Origin: Clostridiales bacterium | GTDB lineage: Bacteria > Bacillota > Clostridia > Saccharofermentanales > Saccharofermentanaceae | Assembly (NCBI GenBank): GCA_017615325.1 | Contig: JAGAAI010000009.1 | Location: 1 to 64,000, forward strand | Length of the DNA: 64,000 nt | Reading direction: 5' to 3' | The notes under the pieces: generated by a model | Database searches by the model: none | What the model was told of the DNA's origin: nothing | Seen by the model: the letters and a program-made list of their open reading frames with translations, nothing else | Shown: piece by piece, positions 55,266 through 64,000 of the stretch | Position numbering within the stretch: position 1 is the first letter of the stretch | Layout of the letters: every line of letters starts with the position of its first letter | Position numbers and translations under genes: made by a program

Positions 55266-57479
55266 ATGAACCAGAATCAAGGCCCTGAGGGCATGATATT
55301 TGCAGGTAAGTACAGGATAGTAAAACTTATCGGCAGAGGCGGAATGGCAAACGTTTATCTCGGTATCGACATGAATACCGGTATTAATGTCGCCATTAAG
55401 GTCTTGAAGCCTGAGTATTCTGCTGACGAGGATTTCATAAGAAGATTTGATACGGAAGCAAAGTCAGTTGCTTCGCTCAACCATTCGAACATCGTTAAGG
55501 TGTTCGGCGTAGGTCATGAAGGCAATTACAGATATATCGTTCAGGAATATGTTGACGGCATTACCGTTAAGGAACTGATCAGCCAGAACGGCCATCTTGA
55601 CTGGAAGGTTGCAGTCCCGATCGTTATCCAGGTCGGACTGGCTCTTGATTATGCCCATCAGAACGGTATCGTTCACAGAGACATAAAGCCACAGAATATC
55701 CTTATCTCCAGGGATAAGATCGCTAAGATAACTGACTTTGGTATCGCAAGGGCAGCTTCTTCTACGACCATCACCATGGCGGGAGGTGCGATGGGCTCTG
55801 TCCATTATTTCTCGCCCGAGCAGGCAAGAGGAGGCAATGTAGGTCCCGCATCCGATGTTTATTCCCTGGGTGTAACGCTCTTTGAGATGATCACGGGAAG
55901 AGTTCCTTTCGACGGTGATTCCAACGTTGCCATTGCCGTTAAGCACCTTCAGGAGACCCCGCCGGCTGCATCTTCCCTGATGCCGGGTATCCCTGCAGGT
56001 CTTGATGCGATCATCAATAAGTGTATGCAGAAGTCGCCTGATAAGCGTTATGCGACTCTGGGCATGATGGTAAGCGAACTCGATTCGCTTCTTGTGGATC
56101 CTAACGGAATCTACGGCGTTATCACTGCAACCCCCAAGGATTCGGTTACTCCCGAACAGAATATCTCATTCAGGCAGGATCCCAACTATGAGAAGATCTC
56201 GGATATCGAGAAGTCTGCCGAATCCAGGAGAAGATCCAGGATGAGGGATAACATTATCCTGGCCCTTATAATCGTCTGTATTGCCGCTGTTCTTATCGGT
56301 CTCGGCATATTGGTCGTAAAGTCTGTCCAGAATGCAACGACCGTGGAACAGAATACGGATTATACTGTTCAGAAATATGTCAGCAGAAATATTGATGAAG
56401 TCGTTGAAGAACTTACCAGGGCAGGCGTTAACTACAAGATAGAATATGAACAGACTGATGATGTCATCGCAGGTACCATCATCCGTCAGAGCATCAATGA
56501 AGGTGTTGTCATCAAGCTTAACAGCCCTCTTAATGTCTTGCTCCTGACTGTTGCATCAGAGACCGAGAAGATCACTCTGTCAGATTATTCCGGACTTAAG
56601 TATGAAGACGCAGTAACGGCATTGACCAAACTCGAGTTGAATGTTAACTATAGAACTGAAACATCAGAAGAATTCGCTCCCGGACTGGTTATAAGGACAG
56701 AGCCTGAAGCCGGCTCGATCGTTTCCAAGGGAGACTCGGTTGTTATCGTTTATGCAACAGAACCTACCAGCAGCGTTGTTCCCGATATCAAGGGCATGAC
56801 CATGGACAAGGCTGCAAGCAAGCTCCTTGAAAGTGCTTTGACTTATAAGCTTTACGGTGCAGAGGATGTTCTTAACCTTCCTGCTGACAAGCAGTATGTC
56901 ATGATGACAGATCCTGCTGCCGGTAATTCCATACAGCGCAATTCAACCATCAAGATATATGTCGGAACCAAGGAAGACTGGGAGAATGGCGGTACCCCTA
57001 CACCTACGCCTAAAATGACTATCATCAATGTTGTCGTTAAGGGTGGAGGAACTGCCGAGGGCGCCGGTCCCTACGCTCCGGGAACTACTGTAACACTGAC
57101 AGCAACTCCTTCTGAAGGAAATGAATTCGATTGCTGGCTCGACGAACTTGGCAACAAGATCGCTTTGTCCAATACTTATACTCTGGTTGTAGGTGATAAG
57201 GATGTAACCTTCACGGCAGTCTTTAAGGCCAAGCCCACGGTAGCTCCTACCGCTACGCCTTCGCCGACGCCGTCACCGACGCCGACTCCGGCGCCTACGG
57301 CAACTCCCAAGCCTACGGATCCGCCACCGCCGCCGACAGATACGCCTACGCCAAAACCAAAACCTAAGCCTACGGATCCGCCACCGCCGACTGAGGCGCC
57401 CAAGCCTGAGCCGTCAGATCCCACCGATCCTTCCGACGGATCTTCAGATGCTCCGGACGGAGCTGACGATGCAGCATAA
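55266..57479 (+). CDS. prkC: PASTA-domain Ser/Thr protein kinase with unusual C-terminal extension
   Basis: Membrane kinase sensing peptidoglycan fragments or lipid II. The 737-residue protein has a kinase domain (about 12-275) with GRGGMANVYLG, catalytic HRDIKPQN (about 137) and DFGIA, a transmembrane helix (about 328-350) and three PASTA repeats (about 365-575). It then carries an InlB/Flg_new-like beta repeat (about 590-660) and a Pro/Thr-rich tail of about 75 residues. The repeat resembles those in the SLH proteins at 19-24 kb. Typical PrkC ends at the PASTA repeats. Confidence 0.93.
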   Translation: MNQNQGPEGMIFAGKYRIVKLIGRGGMANVYLGIDMNTGINVAIKVLKPEYSADEDFIRRFDTEAKSVASLNHSNIVKVFGVGHEGNYRYIVQEYVDGITVKELISQNGHLDWKVAVPIVIQVGLALDYAHQNGIVHRDIKPQNILISRDKIAKITDFGIARAASSTTITMAGGAMGSVHYFSPEQARGGNVGPASDVYSLGVTLFEMITGRVPFDGDSNVAIAVKHLQETPPAASSLMPGIPAGLDAIINKCMQKSPDKRYATLGMMVSELDSLLVDPNGIYGVITATPKDSVTPEQNISFRQDPNYEKISDIEKSAESRRRSRMRDNIILALIIVCIAAVLIGLGILVVKSVQNATTVEQNTDYTVQKYVSRNIDEVVEELTRAGVNYKIEYEQTDDVIAGTIIRQSINEGVVIKLNSPLNVLLLTVASETEKITLSDYSGLKYEDAVTALTKLELNVNYRTETSEEFAPGLVIRTEPEAGSIVSKGDSVVIVYATEPTSSVVPDIKGMTMDKAASKLLESALTYKLYGAEDVLNLPADKQYVMMTDPAAGNSIQRNSTIKIYVGTKEDWENGGTPTPTPKMTIINVVVKGGGTAEGAGPYAPGTTVTLTATPSEGNEFDCWLDELGNKIALSNTYTLVVGDKDVTFTAVFKAKPTVAPTATPSPTPSPTPTPAPTATPKPTDPPPPPTDTPTPKPKPKPTDPPPPTEAPKPEPSDPTDPSDGSSDAPDGADDAA

Positions 57480-57491
57480 ACGATCGCCGAG

Positions 57492-58412
57492 ATGGAGGAA
57501 ATTACGGAAATTCAAGGCTTGATAACAAAAGGCGTCGGCGGTACCTATACCGTAAGACGCGACAATGGAGACAGAATACTTTGTCAGATCAGAGGCGGCA
57601 TCCGCAAGTCGGGTGTCGTTCCTGCCGTTGGGGACAATGTAAAGGTATCCGAATCCGGTGATCCGGACATACCATATGTTATTGACGATATCCTGCCGAG
57701 GAAGAATTACCTTATCAGGCCGAGTGTTGCCAACATAGACTGCATCGTTCTTACATTTGCTGTCGTAGATCCTGTTCCGGATCTGACTCTTATGGATAAG
57801 ATGATCATCATCTGCACGAATCTTAACATAAGGATCTCATTGCTCTTTACTAAATGTGATCTTGATCCCGATAAGGCAGAAGAACTTACGGGGATCTATT
57901 CTTTGGCGGGATTCGATGTGTATAGATCTTCAAAAGATGATCTCTTCTCATCTTCTGATCTTGCAAGGATCGCGCCTTCCGGGATAGTAGCGTTTGCAGG
58001 CCCTTCAGGAGTAGGCAAAAGTACGATATGTAATAATATCCTGGAGAATGATATAATGCAGACCGGTGTAGTCAGTGACAGGCTGAAGAGGGGGAAGCAT
58101 ACGACACGCCATGTTGAACTCTTCGATACTCCGACAGGCTTTATTACCGATACACCGGGATTTACGTCATTGTCTCTTTTCGATGTCGGAACGGATTATA
58201 AGGATGTTGTATATGGATATCCTGAGATCTTAAAGTCTTCTTCTTTATGCCGTTTTGACGACTGCAGGCACATATCGGAAACAGGCTGTAAAGTCCTCGA
58301 GGACTTGGCTCAGGGTCTTATCGACAGGGGACGTTACGACAGATACCGCGAAGAGTATGAGTATCTGTATAATAATAGAAACAACTATAAGAGGAGAATA
58401 AGATCGGTATGA
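57492..58412 (+). CDS. rsgA: Ribosome small-subunit GTPase RsgA
   Basis: A circularly permuted GTPase that checks 30S maturation. The 306-residue protein has an OB fold (1-75), G4 FTKCDL before G1 GPSGVGKST, G3 DTPGF and a C-terminal zinc site CRFDDCRHISETGC. It overlaps rpe by four bases. Confidence 0.94.
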   Translation: MEEITEIQGLITKGVGGTYTVRRDNGDRILCQIRGGIRKSGVVPAVGDNVKVSESGDPDIPYVIDDILPRKNYLIRPSVANIDCIVLTFAVVDPVPDLTLMDKMIIICTNLNIRISLLFTKCDLDPDKAEELTGIYSLAGFDVYRSSKDDLFSSSDLARIAPSGIVAFAGPSGVGKSTICNNILENDIMQTGVVSDRLKRGKHTTRHVELFDTPTGFITDTPGFTSLSLFDVGTDYKDVVYGYPEILKSSSLCRFDDCRHISETGCKVLEDLAQGLIDRGRYDRYREEYEYLYNNRNNYKRRIRSV

Positions 58413-59068
58413 GAGAATGCTTCATTGCACCTTCGATCCTGTCAGCTGATTTCGGCTACCTGATGGATGAGTTAAGAGCAGTCGAAGGAGAGGCCGAATA
58501 CATACATATAGACGTAATGGATGGGCACTATGTGGATAACCTGTCTTTCGGTATCCCGGTGGTCAATTCCATCAGGAAATATTCCGATAAGATCTTTGAT
58601 GTCCACCTCATGATCACCAATCCCGGCAAGTTCATCAAGCCTTTCGTCGATGCAGGCGCGGATATAATCACTTTCCATTACGAATGTACGGACGATCCGG
58701 TTGCCATGTCTGAGCTCGTCAGGTCTTACGGGATCAAGTCGGGTATAGCAGTTCACCCTGACACACCTATCGAGGAGATACTTCCCTATGTTGACAAGAC
58801 CGATAAGATCCTGCTTATGACTGTCCGTCCGGGCTTCGGCGGTCAGGGTTATATGGAGATCTCTGACGACAGGATAAAGGCTGTAAGGAAAGCTATCGAC
58901 GATAAGGGCTGCAATACACTGATCTCCTGTGACGGCGGCATCAACAACGAGACCGCATCACGCGTCTATCAGGCAGGTTGTGACATCCTCGTAGCTGGCG
59001 ATGCAGTCTTTAGAAATGACGATCATGCAGCAGCCGTTAGGGAACTTTACAAAAAAGCGATAGGATAA
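58409..59068 (+). CDS. rpe: Ribulose-phosphate 3-epimerase
   Basis: A pentose-phosphate enzyme interconverting ribulose-5-P and xylulose-5-P. A 219-residue TIM barrel with metal/catalytic lines SILSADF, HIDVMDGHYVDN, DVHLMI, MTVRPGFGGQGY and SCDGGIN. The usual thiN neighbour is absent. Confidence 0.95.
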   Translation: MRECFIAPSILSADFGYLMDELRAVEGEAEYIHIDVMDGHYVDNLSFGIPVVNSIRKYSDKIFDVHLMITNPGKFIKPFVDAGADIITFHYECTDDPVAMSELVRSYGIKSGIAVHPDTPIEEILPYVDKTDKILLMTVRPGFGGQGYMEISDDRIKAVRKAIDDKGCNTLISCDGGINNETASRVYQAGCDILVAGDAVFRNDDHAAAVRELYKKAIG

Positions 59069-59118
59069 TCGGAAAAAACGGAAAAATCTTCTGCTGAGAT
59101 CGTAGATTTCCGAGGTTT

Positions 59119-59164
59119 TTTCCGACGATTGCTGTTGATTGAGACTGGCAATCGGTAGTATCAT
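59119..59164 (+). promoter_or_regulatory. Degenerate phased-repeat element and promoter upstream of the DUF5688 gene
   Basis: TTTCCGA (59119-59125) and ATTGAGA (59138-59144) are the two upstream words of the element at 24.8 kb, here 19 bp apart. They lie with TTGATT (59135-59140), an 18-base spacer and TATCAT (59159-59164). The preceding 59068-59125 can form a long imperfect hairpin (TCGGAAAAAAC paired with TTTTTTCCGA). Confidence 0.35.
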
Positions 59165-59183
59165 CATAGTGAACATAAACGAA

Positions 59184-59216
59184 CGCATCCGGCACACCCG
59201 CCGGGTGCGTTTTTTT
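59184..59216 (+). terminator. Terminator upstream of the DUF5688 gene
   Basis: CGCATCCGGC (59184-59193) pairs with GCCGGGTGCG (59200-59209) around ACACCC, followed by TTTTTTT. It lies about 115 bases past rpe but only about 20 bases past the -10 box above, so it could end the rpe unit or attenuate the next one. Confidence 0.88.
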
Positions 59217-59250
59217 ATGCCCGAAAATCTATACAAAAGGAGACTATGAC

Positions 59251-60183
59251 ATGAACTACGAGCAATTCAAGAAGAAGGTTTTGGAAGAATTCATCGGGTA
59301 TCTCGACAACGAGTTCAAAGATTACCAATTGAAGGTGAATAAGGTTATGAAAGTCAATCAGGTCCTGACCGGTGTTTGCGTAGCGCCTCAGGATCCTCCG
59401 CGCGCCTACGCAGCACCGACATTCTACATCGAGTACATGTATGAAGAATACAAGGACGGCGTTCCGTTTCCTGTCATCATGGCTAACACCGCAAGGGTCA
59501 TGGAGAATGCACTTAAGGGTGATAAACCCAAGGTTCCGTCATTCTCCGCAAGGTCGATACTTGATAATGTTGTCATGCAGCTTATCGGAGTATCAGGTAA
59601 CGAAGAATATATTAAGGGTCTGCCTCACAGGGAGTTCCTTGATATGGCTGTTATATACAGGCGCCTTATATCCTTTGATGAGTGTGGTGTCATGAGTTTT
59701 GTAATCGACAACGATCTTGCTGATTATGCCAAGATCACAGAAGAGCAGCTTTATAAGAAGGCATATAAGAATACGGATAAGATCCTTAAGCCTATATGCC
59801 GTGATATGAGGAGTCTTTTAAAGGATATGTCCGGCGGAGTCGATATCCCGGAATCTGAAGACACAGCAGAACCAAAGATCTTTGTTATTACCAATGAACA
59901 CAAATACCTTGCAGCAACAGCTCTTTTGTATCCCCAGGTGTTTGAAGATATTACAAAGGAATTGGGGTCAGATCTTGTTATACTTCCGTCGTCGGTTCAC
60001 GACCTTATCGTTATGCCTGATGACGCTCACTTTGAAGGTTCAGGTCTTAAAGAGATCGTTGAGGACGTTAATTCGAATCACATGTCAAAGGCTGAAGTTC
60101 TGTCCACAAATGTATACAGATATAAGAAGGGGGATCTTAAGGTTAGCTACTACGACCGTCTCGTTGACGATATGGCAGGATAA
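59251..60183 (+). CDS. DUF5688-family protein
   Basis: A 310-residue, soluble, mixed alpha/beta protein starting NYEQFKKKVLEEFIGYL, with no signal peptide. It resembles the DUF5688 family common in gut and rumen Clostridia; function unknown. A conserved-looking line is VITNEHKYLAATALLYPQVF near 213-232. AAAGGAG precedes ATG. The giant surface protein begins 14 bases after it. Confidence 0.65.
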   Translation: MNYEQFKKKVLEEFIGYLDNEFKDYQLKVNKVMKVNQVLTGVCVAPQDPPRAYAAPTFYIEYMYEEYKDGVPFPVIMANTARVMENALKGDKPKVPSFSARSILDNVVMQLIGVSGNEEYIKGLPHREFLDMAVIYRRLISFDECGVMSFVIDNDLADYAKITEEQLYKKAYKNTDKILKPICRDMRSLLKDMSGGVDIPESEDTAEPKIFVITNEHKYLAATALLYPQVFEDITKELGSDLVILPSSVHDLIVMPDDAHFEGSGLKEIVEDVNSNHMSKAEVLSTNVYRYKKGDLKVSYYDRLVDDMAG

Positions 60184-60197
60184 GGGGGTATAGGCAA

Positions 60198-63100
60198 ATG
60201 AAATGCAGAAGATACATTAAGAAGACAGTAAGCTTTATCCTGTCGCTTGCTACTGCCTTGATCTTTGTTGCGCAGGGGGCCGGAACAAATATGTCCGAAA
60301 CCAAGGCTGCAGAAGATGACTTTAAGCTTTTCGGTGTGAAGACAAGTCTGTCTTCCAAAGAGTTTATCAGCAATGTTGGAAAATATGCGAAAGCCTTATC
60401 CGGCTATAAATACGGACTTACGGGAACGACGTACGATTCTTCGGAGAAAACTCTGGACTGCATAAGCTTTGTTGAACTTGTGTATAAACTTGCAGCAGGA
60501 ACTGCCAAAGGCAAAAACTCATCTGGCACTGTAGCTCCTTCTGACAGCTGGAGAGACGATGTTAAATACTATAAGGAACCCGGGGAAACGTCTGCTATTG
60601 ATATCTCATCCTGGACCGTGACTGCTAAGGATATCTATGGGCTCTGTAAACCCTATAGCCATAACTTAAGGACGTTCAGGGCTGATGTTCTTGATAATTC
60701 TTCTTCAGGTGTATCACATACTTCGTTTACGAACATAAAAGATGCAAAGTATTATTCAGACAGGATCATTGACGGGGATAAAACGACGAATAAGAGTGAG
60801 GCTGATTCTGCCTGGAAGACCCTTCTTTCGAAGATCAAATACAGTGACGGTGCTGTAGGTGCATCTAACGGAGATATCATGATCTTCTACGAAGACCACT
60901 GCTCATCTTATTCAGATATAGCACTTCACGTCGGTATCTACTATGAGATCGATGGTGTTCCCGGAGTATATCACTGTTCTGACAGCAAGGGTGTTACCTA
61001 CATTAAGGATGGGGACAATGTCAGTTATAAGGTTACAAAAGATTCTTCAACAGGCCATTACGGAGTCAGGTGGGAAGCCTTATCTGATGGTGTATCGAAA
61101 GATACAGCTTTAACCCACTTTGCCTCATATAAAACAGTTGATGAAGAGTATCCGGTTAAGATAGGTTTCTTTGCCAACAAGACTTTCAAGGATAACCGCT
61201 TTGTCGGGGCGGAGTTTACCGTCTACGAAGAAGACAAGACAACAGTAAGGGGAAAACTCACTGATAACGACGGTAATGGCGTTTATTCAAACTATAAAGA
61301 TCTGTCTGGCAGCGCATATTTATATCTAGGAAATGTCAGTGTAAATAATACATCCTTAAGCAGTGTTTTCTATATTAAGGAAACAGCTGTTCCTTCGGAT
61401 ATCGACACCGGTGCAGGGACGTTTAAGGCAAAGGAAGAATATGCTGACAAAAGCCTCTATAAAGTGGAAGTGGATTATAAATCGTCAGTTTCTGATCCTT
61501 CAACAGGAACACTTACTTATAAGGTCTCCGGCGGACTTCTTGAATCAACCGTAACCAGGAAGATAAGCAGTTATTCGGCAACGGATTCGTATACTGATAA
61601 TGATAATAAGATAAGGGTTGCCAATGACTCGACAGATTATTCGAAGTTTGAAGAAGCTCTTTGGCTTATGCTTTCCAAAAAGACGAATGACGACAGTATC
61701 TATGATACCAAAGTCACCAAGTTTACTTTGCGGAAAAAAGACGATACTGCACTTGCTCATTACATGTATTCTGATTCCGGTTGGGGGTGGTATCTGAATA
61801 ACGGAGCAACATATTACGGTAAATACTATCCGCTAAAAGCCGACAGCGATTATAAGATCACGGAGACATATACTGTACCGGTCTTTCACTGCTACGACGG
61901 CAAAAAGATCTCTTATACGGTTTCAAATGAGGAGTGGCAGGATAAGACGTATTCTTTTTCTACGAAGGGAAAGCCACTCGGAGATTGCATTAGTATTACC
62001 GGTACCAACAATGTAAATTCTTCATTCTTCAGATTGAATAAAACTGTCAATATGGGAACTAAAGAAGGATTTGTTTTCTCTCTTTATACTGTCGACAGGT
62101 CCAAGCTCCTTGCAAAGGGAATATCTGACAACAAGGGTCAGGTTATCTGGAAATACTATGGGGTCAGTGAAGATAAACTGACGGAATCAGATAAGATAAT
62201 CTTGCCTCAAGGGGACTACAGGCTTGAAGAAACGGTGCCGCTGGGAGTTGTAACTTCTTATGGCAACATAATGAATTACGAGGTGCCCCAGGGATTCACT
62301 TTGGATCCTGAGGGTAAGTATGCTTATAGGAACATAACTGTTTCAGGTCAGGGGTTGGAATTTACGGTAAATAACAAACTGCCTTCAGGAACAGTATCAG
62401 GCAGTAAAAGCGTTCCAGTAGGAAATCTCTTTGATCCGACATCTGTAACCTTCTCGATAATATATGATAAGAACGGGAACGGGAGATCTGACAGTGGTGA
62501 AAGTGTTGTGTCGACAGGTTCAGTGGATGCATCCGGCAAGATCGTCTGGAAGAACGATGTAAGTAAACTTGCATACGGAAGATATGTCGTAAAAGAAACA
62601 TGGACTCCCGATGAGTTCCTATATGTTGACGGCAGTAAGGGGAAGTTTGTCTCTCATAACGACTCTTCATGGACTAAGATCACTGATAACTGTTACGAGA
62701 AAGCGTTTGTAATCTCAAAGGAGAACAGCTCTTTTTCTTTTAAAGCAGTCAATTCAGAGGAATCAACATGGTTTTCGCTTACGAAAACTTTCTTAACTGA
62801 CGGCGATACAGGAATAGCAGAGTTTGATCTTATATACCAAAACAAGCTGATCGCAAAAGGATCAGCCAAGCCTTCGGGGAAGAGCGGGTATTCGACGCAG
62901 GTGATCTGGACCTATTGCGGTAAGGAAGAGAAGACATTAAAGCTCCCTGCGGGCGAATATGAGATCAGGGAATACATTCCCAGAACCTTCTATAAGAAGA
63001 CATCGATAAGCTATTCCTATATGACTCCCGAGGGTTGGACGAAGTCATCTGACGGAAAGTATTTCTATAAGAAGGTCAAGCTTGCCAAGGATGTTGCAGC

Positions 63101-64000
63101 AAAGATCGAAGCTGCCAATACCATGCAGAAAGGCGATCTTACGATAAGAAAGACCGATGAAGCAGAAGGGGCTGACAAAGAGTTCGAGTTTGAAGTGTAT
63201 TGGCGTGGTAACGGTAAGGATCCTGTCGATATTGGCCAGTTTGATGAAGGTCATCTTCTGGATACGGTTAAGATCAGGACCAGACAGGCTGATAATGGAG
63301 AAGGTTATGCATGCCTGAAGGATGTTCCATATGGTTATTACGAGATCAGGGAACTGGTACCCGACGGCTATGTACTGTCATGGGAACAGGATGCGGAGAA
63401 GAACGGAATTGTCTGTATCCGTGATGACAAAGGCATAGCGAAGGGCAGCATCAGCGGAACCAACAAGATCGATATAAAGGTGACGGCTGTTAAGAAGGAT
63501 AAATGGACAGGAGAGATCATTGTAGATCCGGATAATTATTCTCCGGACCGGCATCTTTTATACACCTTATATGATGATCTGAACTCCGACGGCATCCTTA
63601 ATGAAGATGAGGTCAAGACCGGAAGGGAGGTTATAGATCAGGATAACGACGGAAAGATAGTCTGGAGGAATATCGGAAAAGGCGATTATCTCCTTAAGGA
63701 AACCGGTTCTATAAACGGATATTATCTTTCTGATAAGGTGTTGAGTTTTAGCATCAAGACAACCGATGATATTGTTCTATATCCTGAGGATGTTCCATAT
63801 TCAGCGCCTTTAAAGATCACAAAGACTGATGCTGACGACGGTTCGCTATTGTCGGACGCAAAGTTTGAACTCTATGTTGATTCAAACAATAATCTTCTTT
63901 TCGATGAGGAAGATAAGATAGCTCAAGTCATGTTTGACGGCAACCTCGTTGATGCTGTCATTGAAGAGACTGAGAAGGGGGTCTATGAATGCAATGGAAC
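60198..64000 (+). CDS. Giant secreted NlpC/P60-like and SpaA/Cna-B repeat protein, 3' end beyond window
   Basis: Open from ATG 60198 (GGGGG nine bases upstream) to the last base: at least 1,267 residues with no stop. A signal peptide covers about 1-42 (VSFILSLATALIFVAQG). Residues about 55-300 look like an NlpC/P60-type papain fold, with Cys in TLDCISFVELVY (near 88) and His in ALHVGIYY (near 244). The rest is a series of about seven SpaA/Cna-B-like beta domains ending in lines such as GDYRLEETVP, GRYVVKETWTP, GEYEIREYIP, YGYYEIRELVPDGY and KGDYLLKET, whose Glu is typical of isopeptide-forming domains. Probably a stalk-like adhesin or pilin; a sorting signal cannot be seen. Confidence 0.82.
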   Translation, partial: MKCRRYIKKTVSFILSLATALIFVAQGAGTNMSETKAAEDDFKLFGVKTSLSSKEFISNVGKYAKALSGYKYGLTGTTYDSSEKTLDCISFVELVYKLAAGTAKGKNSSGTVAPSDSWRDDVKYYKEPGETSAIDISSWTVTAKDIYGLCKPYSHNLRTFRADVLDNSSSGVSHTSFTNIKDAKYYSDRIIDGDKTTNKSEADSAWKTLLSKIKYSDGAVGASNGDIMIFYEDHCSSYSDIALHVGIYYEIDGVPGVYHCSDSKGVTYIKDGDNVSYKVTKDSSTGHYGVRWEALSDGVSKDTALTHFASYKTVDEEYPVKIGFFANKTFKDNRFVGAEFTVYEEDKTTVRGKLTDNDGNGVYSNYKDLSGSAYLYLGNVSVNNTSLSSVFYIKETAVPSDIDTGAGTFKAKEEYADKSLYKVEVDYKSSVSDPSTGTLTYKVSGGLLESTVTRKISSYSATDSYTDNDNKIRVANDSTDYSKFEEALWLMLSKKTNDDSIYDTKVTKFTLRKKDDTALAHYMYSDSGWGWYLNNGATYYGKYYPLKADSDYKITETYTVPVFHCYDGKKISYTVSNEEWQDKTYSFSTKGKPLGDCISITGTNNVNSSFFRLNKTVNMGTKEGFVFSLYTVDRSKLLAKGISDNKGQVIWKYYGVSEDKLTESDKIILPQGDYRLEETVPLGVVTSYGNIMNYEVPQGFTLDPEGKYAYRNITVSGQGLEFTVNNKLPSGTVSGSKSVPVGNLFDPTSVTFSIIYDKNGNGRSDSGESVVSTGSVDASGKIVWKNDVSKLAYGRYVVKETWTPDEFLYVDGSKGKFVSHNDSSWTKITDNCYEKAFVISKENSSFSFKAVNSEESTWFSLTKTFLTDGDTGIAEFDLIYQNKLIAKGSAKPSGKSGYSTQVIWTYCGKEEKTLKLPAGEYEIREYIPRTFYKKTSISYSYMTPEGWTKSSDGKYFYKKVKLAKDVAAKIEAANTMQKGDLTIRKTDEAEGADKEFEFEVYWRGNGKDPVDIGQFDEGHLLDTVKIRTRQADNGEGYACLKDVPYGYYEIRELVPDGYVLSWEQDAEKNGIVCIRDDKGIAKGSISGTNKIDIKVTAVKKDKWTGEIIVDPDNYSPDRHLLYTLYDDLNSDGILNEDEVKTGREVIDQDNDGKIVWRNIGKGDYLLKETGSINGYYLSDKVLSFSIKTTDDIVLYPEDVPYSAPLKITKTDADDGSLLSDAKFELYVDSNNNLLFDEEDKIAQVMFDGNLVDAVIEETEKGVYECNG

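Overview
This window looks like a chromosomal segment of an anaerobic Gram-positive Clostridia-type bacterium (Bacillota); the genus cannot be fixed from sequence alone. The evidence is strong GGAGG ribosome sites with frequent GTG and TTG starts, and gene orders typical of Bacillota: mreC-mreD-PBP2-MGS-like, and def-fmt-rsmB-rlmN-stp-prkC-rsgA-rpe. S-layer-homology (SLH) surface proteins, a GH25 muramidase, and DUF6273 and DUF5688 proteins also point to gut or rumen Clostridia. No phage, transposase, CRISPR array, plasmid gene or rRNA was found. One tRNA gene, tRNA-Lys(CTT), is present. Almost all DNA is coding, and the sequence opens and closes inside genes.

Layout. 1-4.3 kb: the end of glmM, a hexapeptide-repeat protein and a first SLH protein. 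4.3-7.5 kb: on the minus strand a HEAT-repeat protein, tRNA-Lys and a Gfo/Idh/MocA oxidoreductase, then pyrimidine-nucleoside phosphorylase on the plus strand. 7.6-11 kb: ruvC-ruvA-ruvB-queH and a small membrane protein. 11-16.5 kb, minus strand: rqcH, a small membrane protein, two divergent PRPP-synthetase paralogues and engB. 16.6-27.9 kb: comEC, two large paralogous SLH/DUF6273 proteins, a small Rpn-tail-like gene, a tandem palindromic repeat, a GH25 muramidase, holA and a phosphodiesterase. The surface-protein block sits between comEC and holA, which are often close neighbours in Bacillota. 28-34.9 kb: icd, a SEC-C protein, mreC-mreD-PBP2, a methylglyoxal-synthase-like protein and a metallo-beta-lactamase hydrolase. 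35-38.5 kb: pheS-pheT. 38.7-41.4 kb: three overlapping pilin-like (TadE/TadG-like) genes. 41.5-48.8 kb: a small membrane protein, a YerC/TrpR-like regulator, secA, purine-nucleoside phosphorylase, adenosylhomocysteinase and a DUF2974 hydrolase. 48.8-50.6 kb: a leucine-rich-repeat SLH protein. 50.6-59.1 kb: the translation and Ser/Thr-kinase cluster def to rpe. 59.2-64 kb: a DUF5688 protein and the first 1,267 codons of a giant secreted protein with an NlpC/P60-like domain and SpaA/Cna-B-type repeats, which runs off the window.

Themes. Cell-surface construction dominates: four SLH proteins, a muramidase, the elongation proteins, a PASTA kinase with its phosphatase, and the giant adhesin. The most unexpected signal is non-coding. 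A 10-bp-phased direct repeat of TGTGAGA lies upstream of comEC, of the pilin-like operon and of the Rpn-tail-like gene, with a degenerate relative near 59.1 kb. This suggests one regulator or promoter class controls DNA-uptake and pilus-type functions. Other points of interest are the two 72-bp repeats packed with TGCCTGTA palindromes, SLH repeats with an invariant Cys before a non-canonical TRAE position, a methylglyoxal-synthase-like protein lacking catalytic residues, and a PRPP-synthetase paralogue with altered loop residues.
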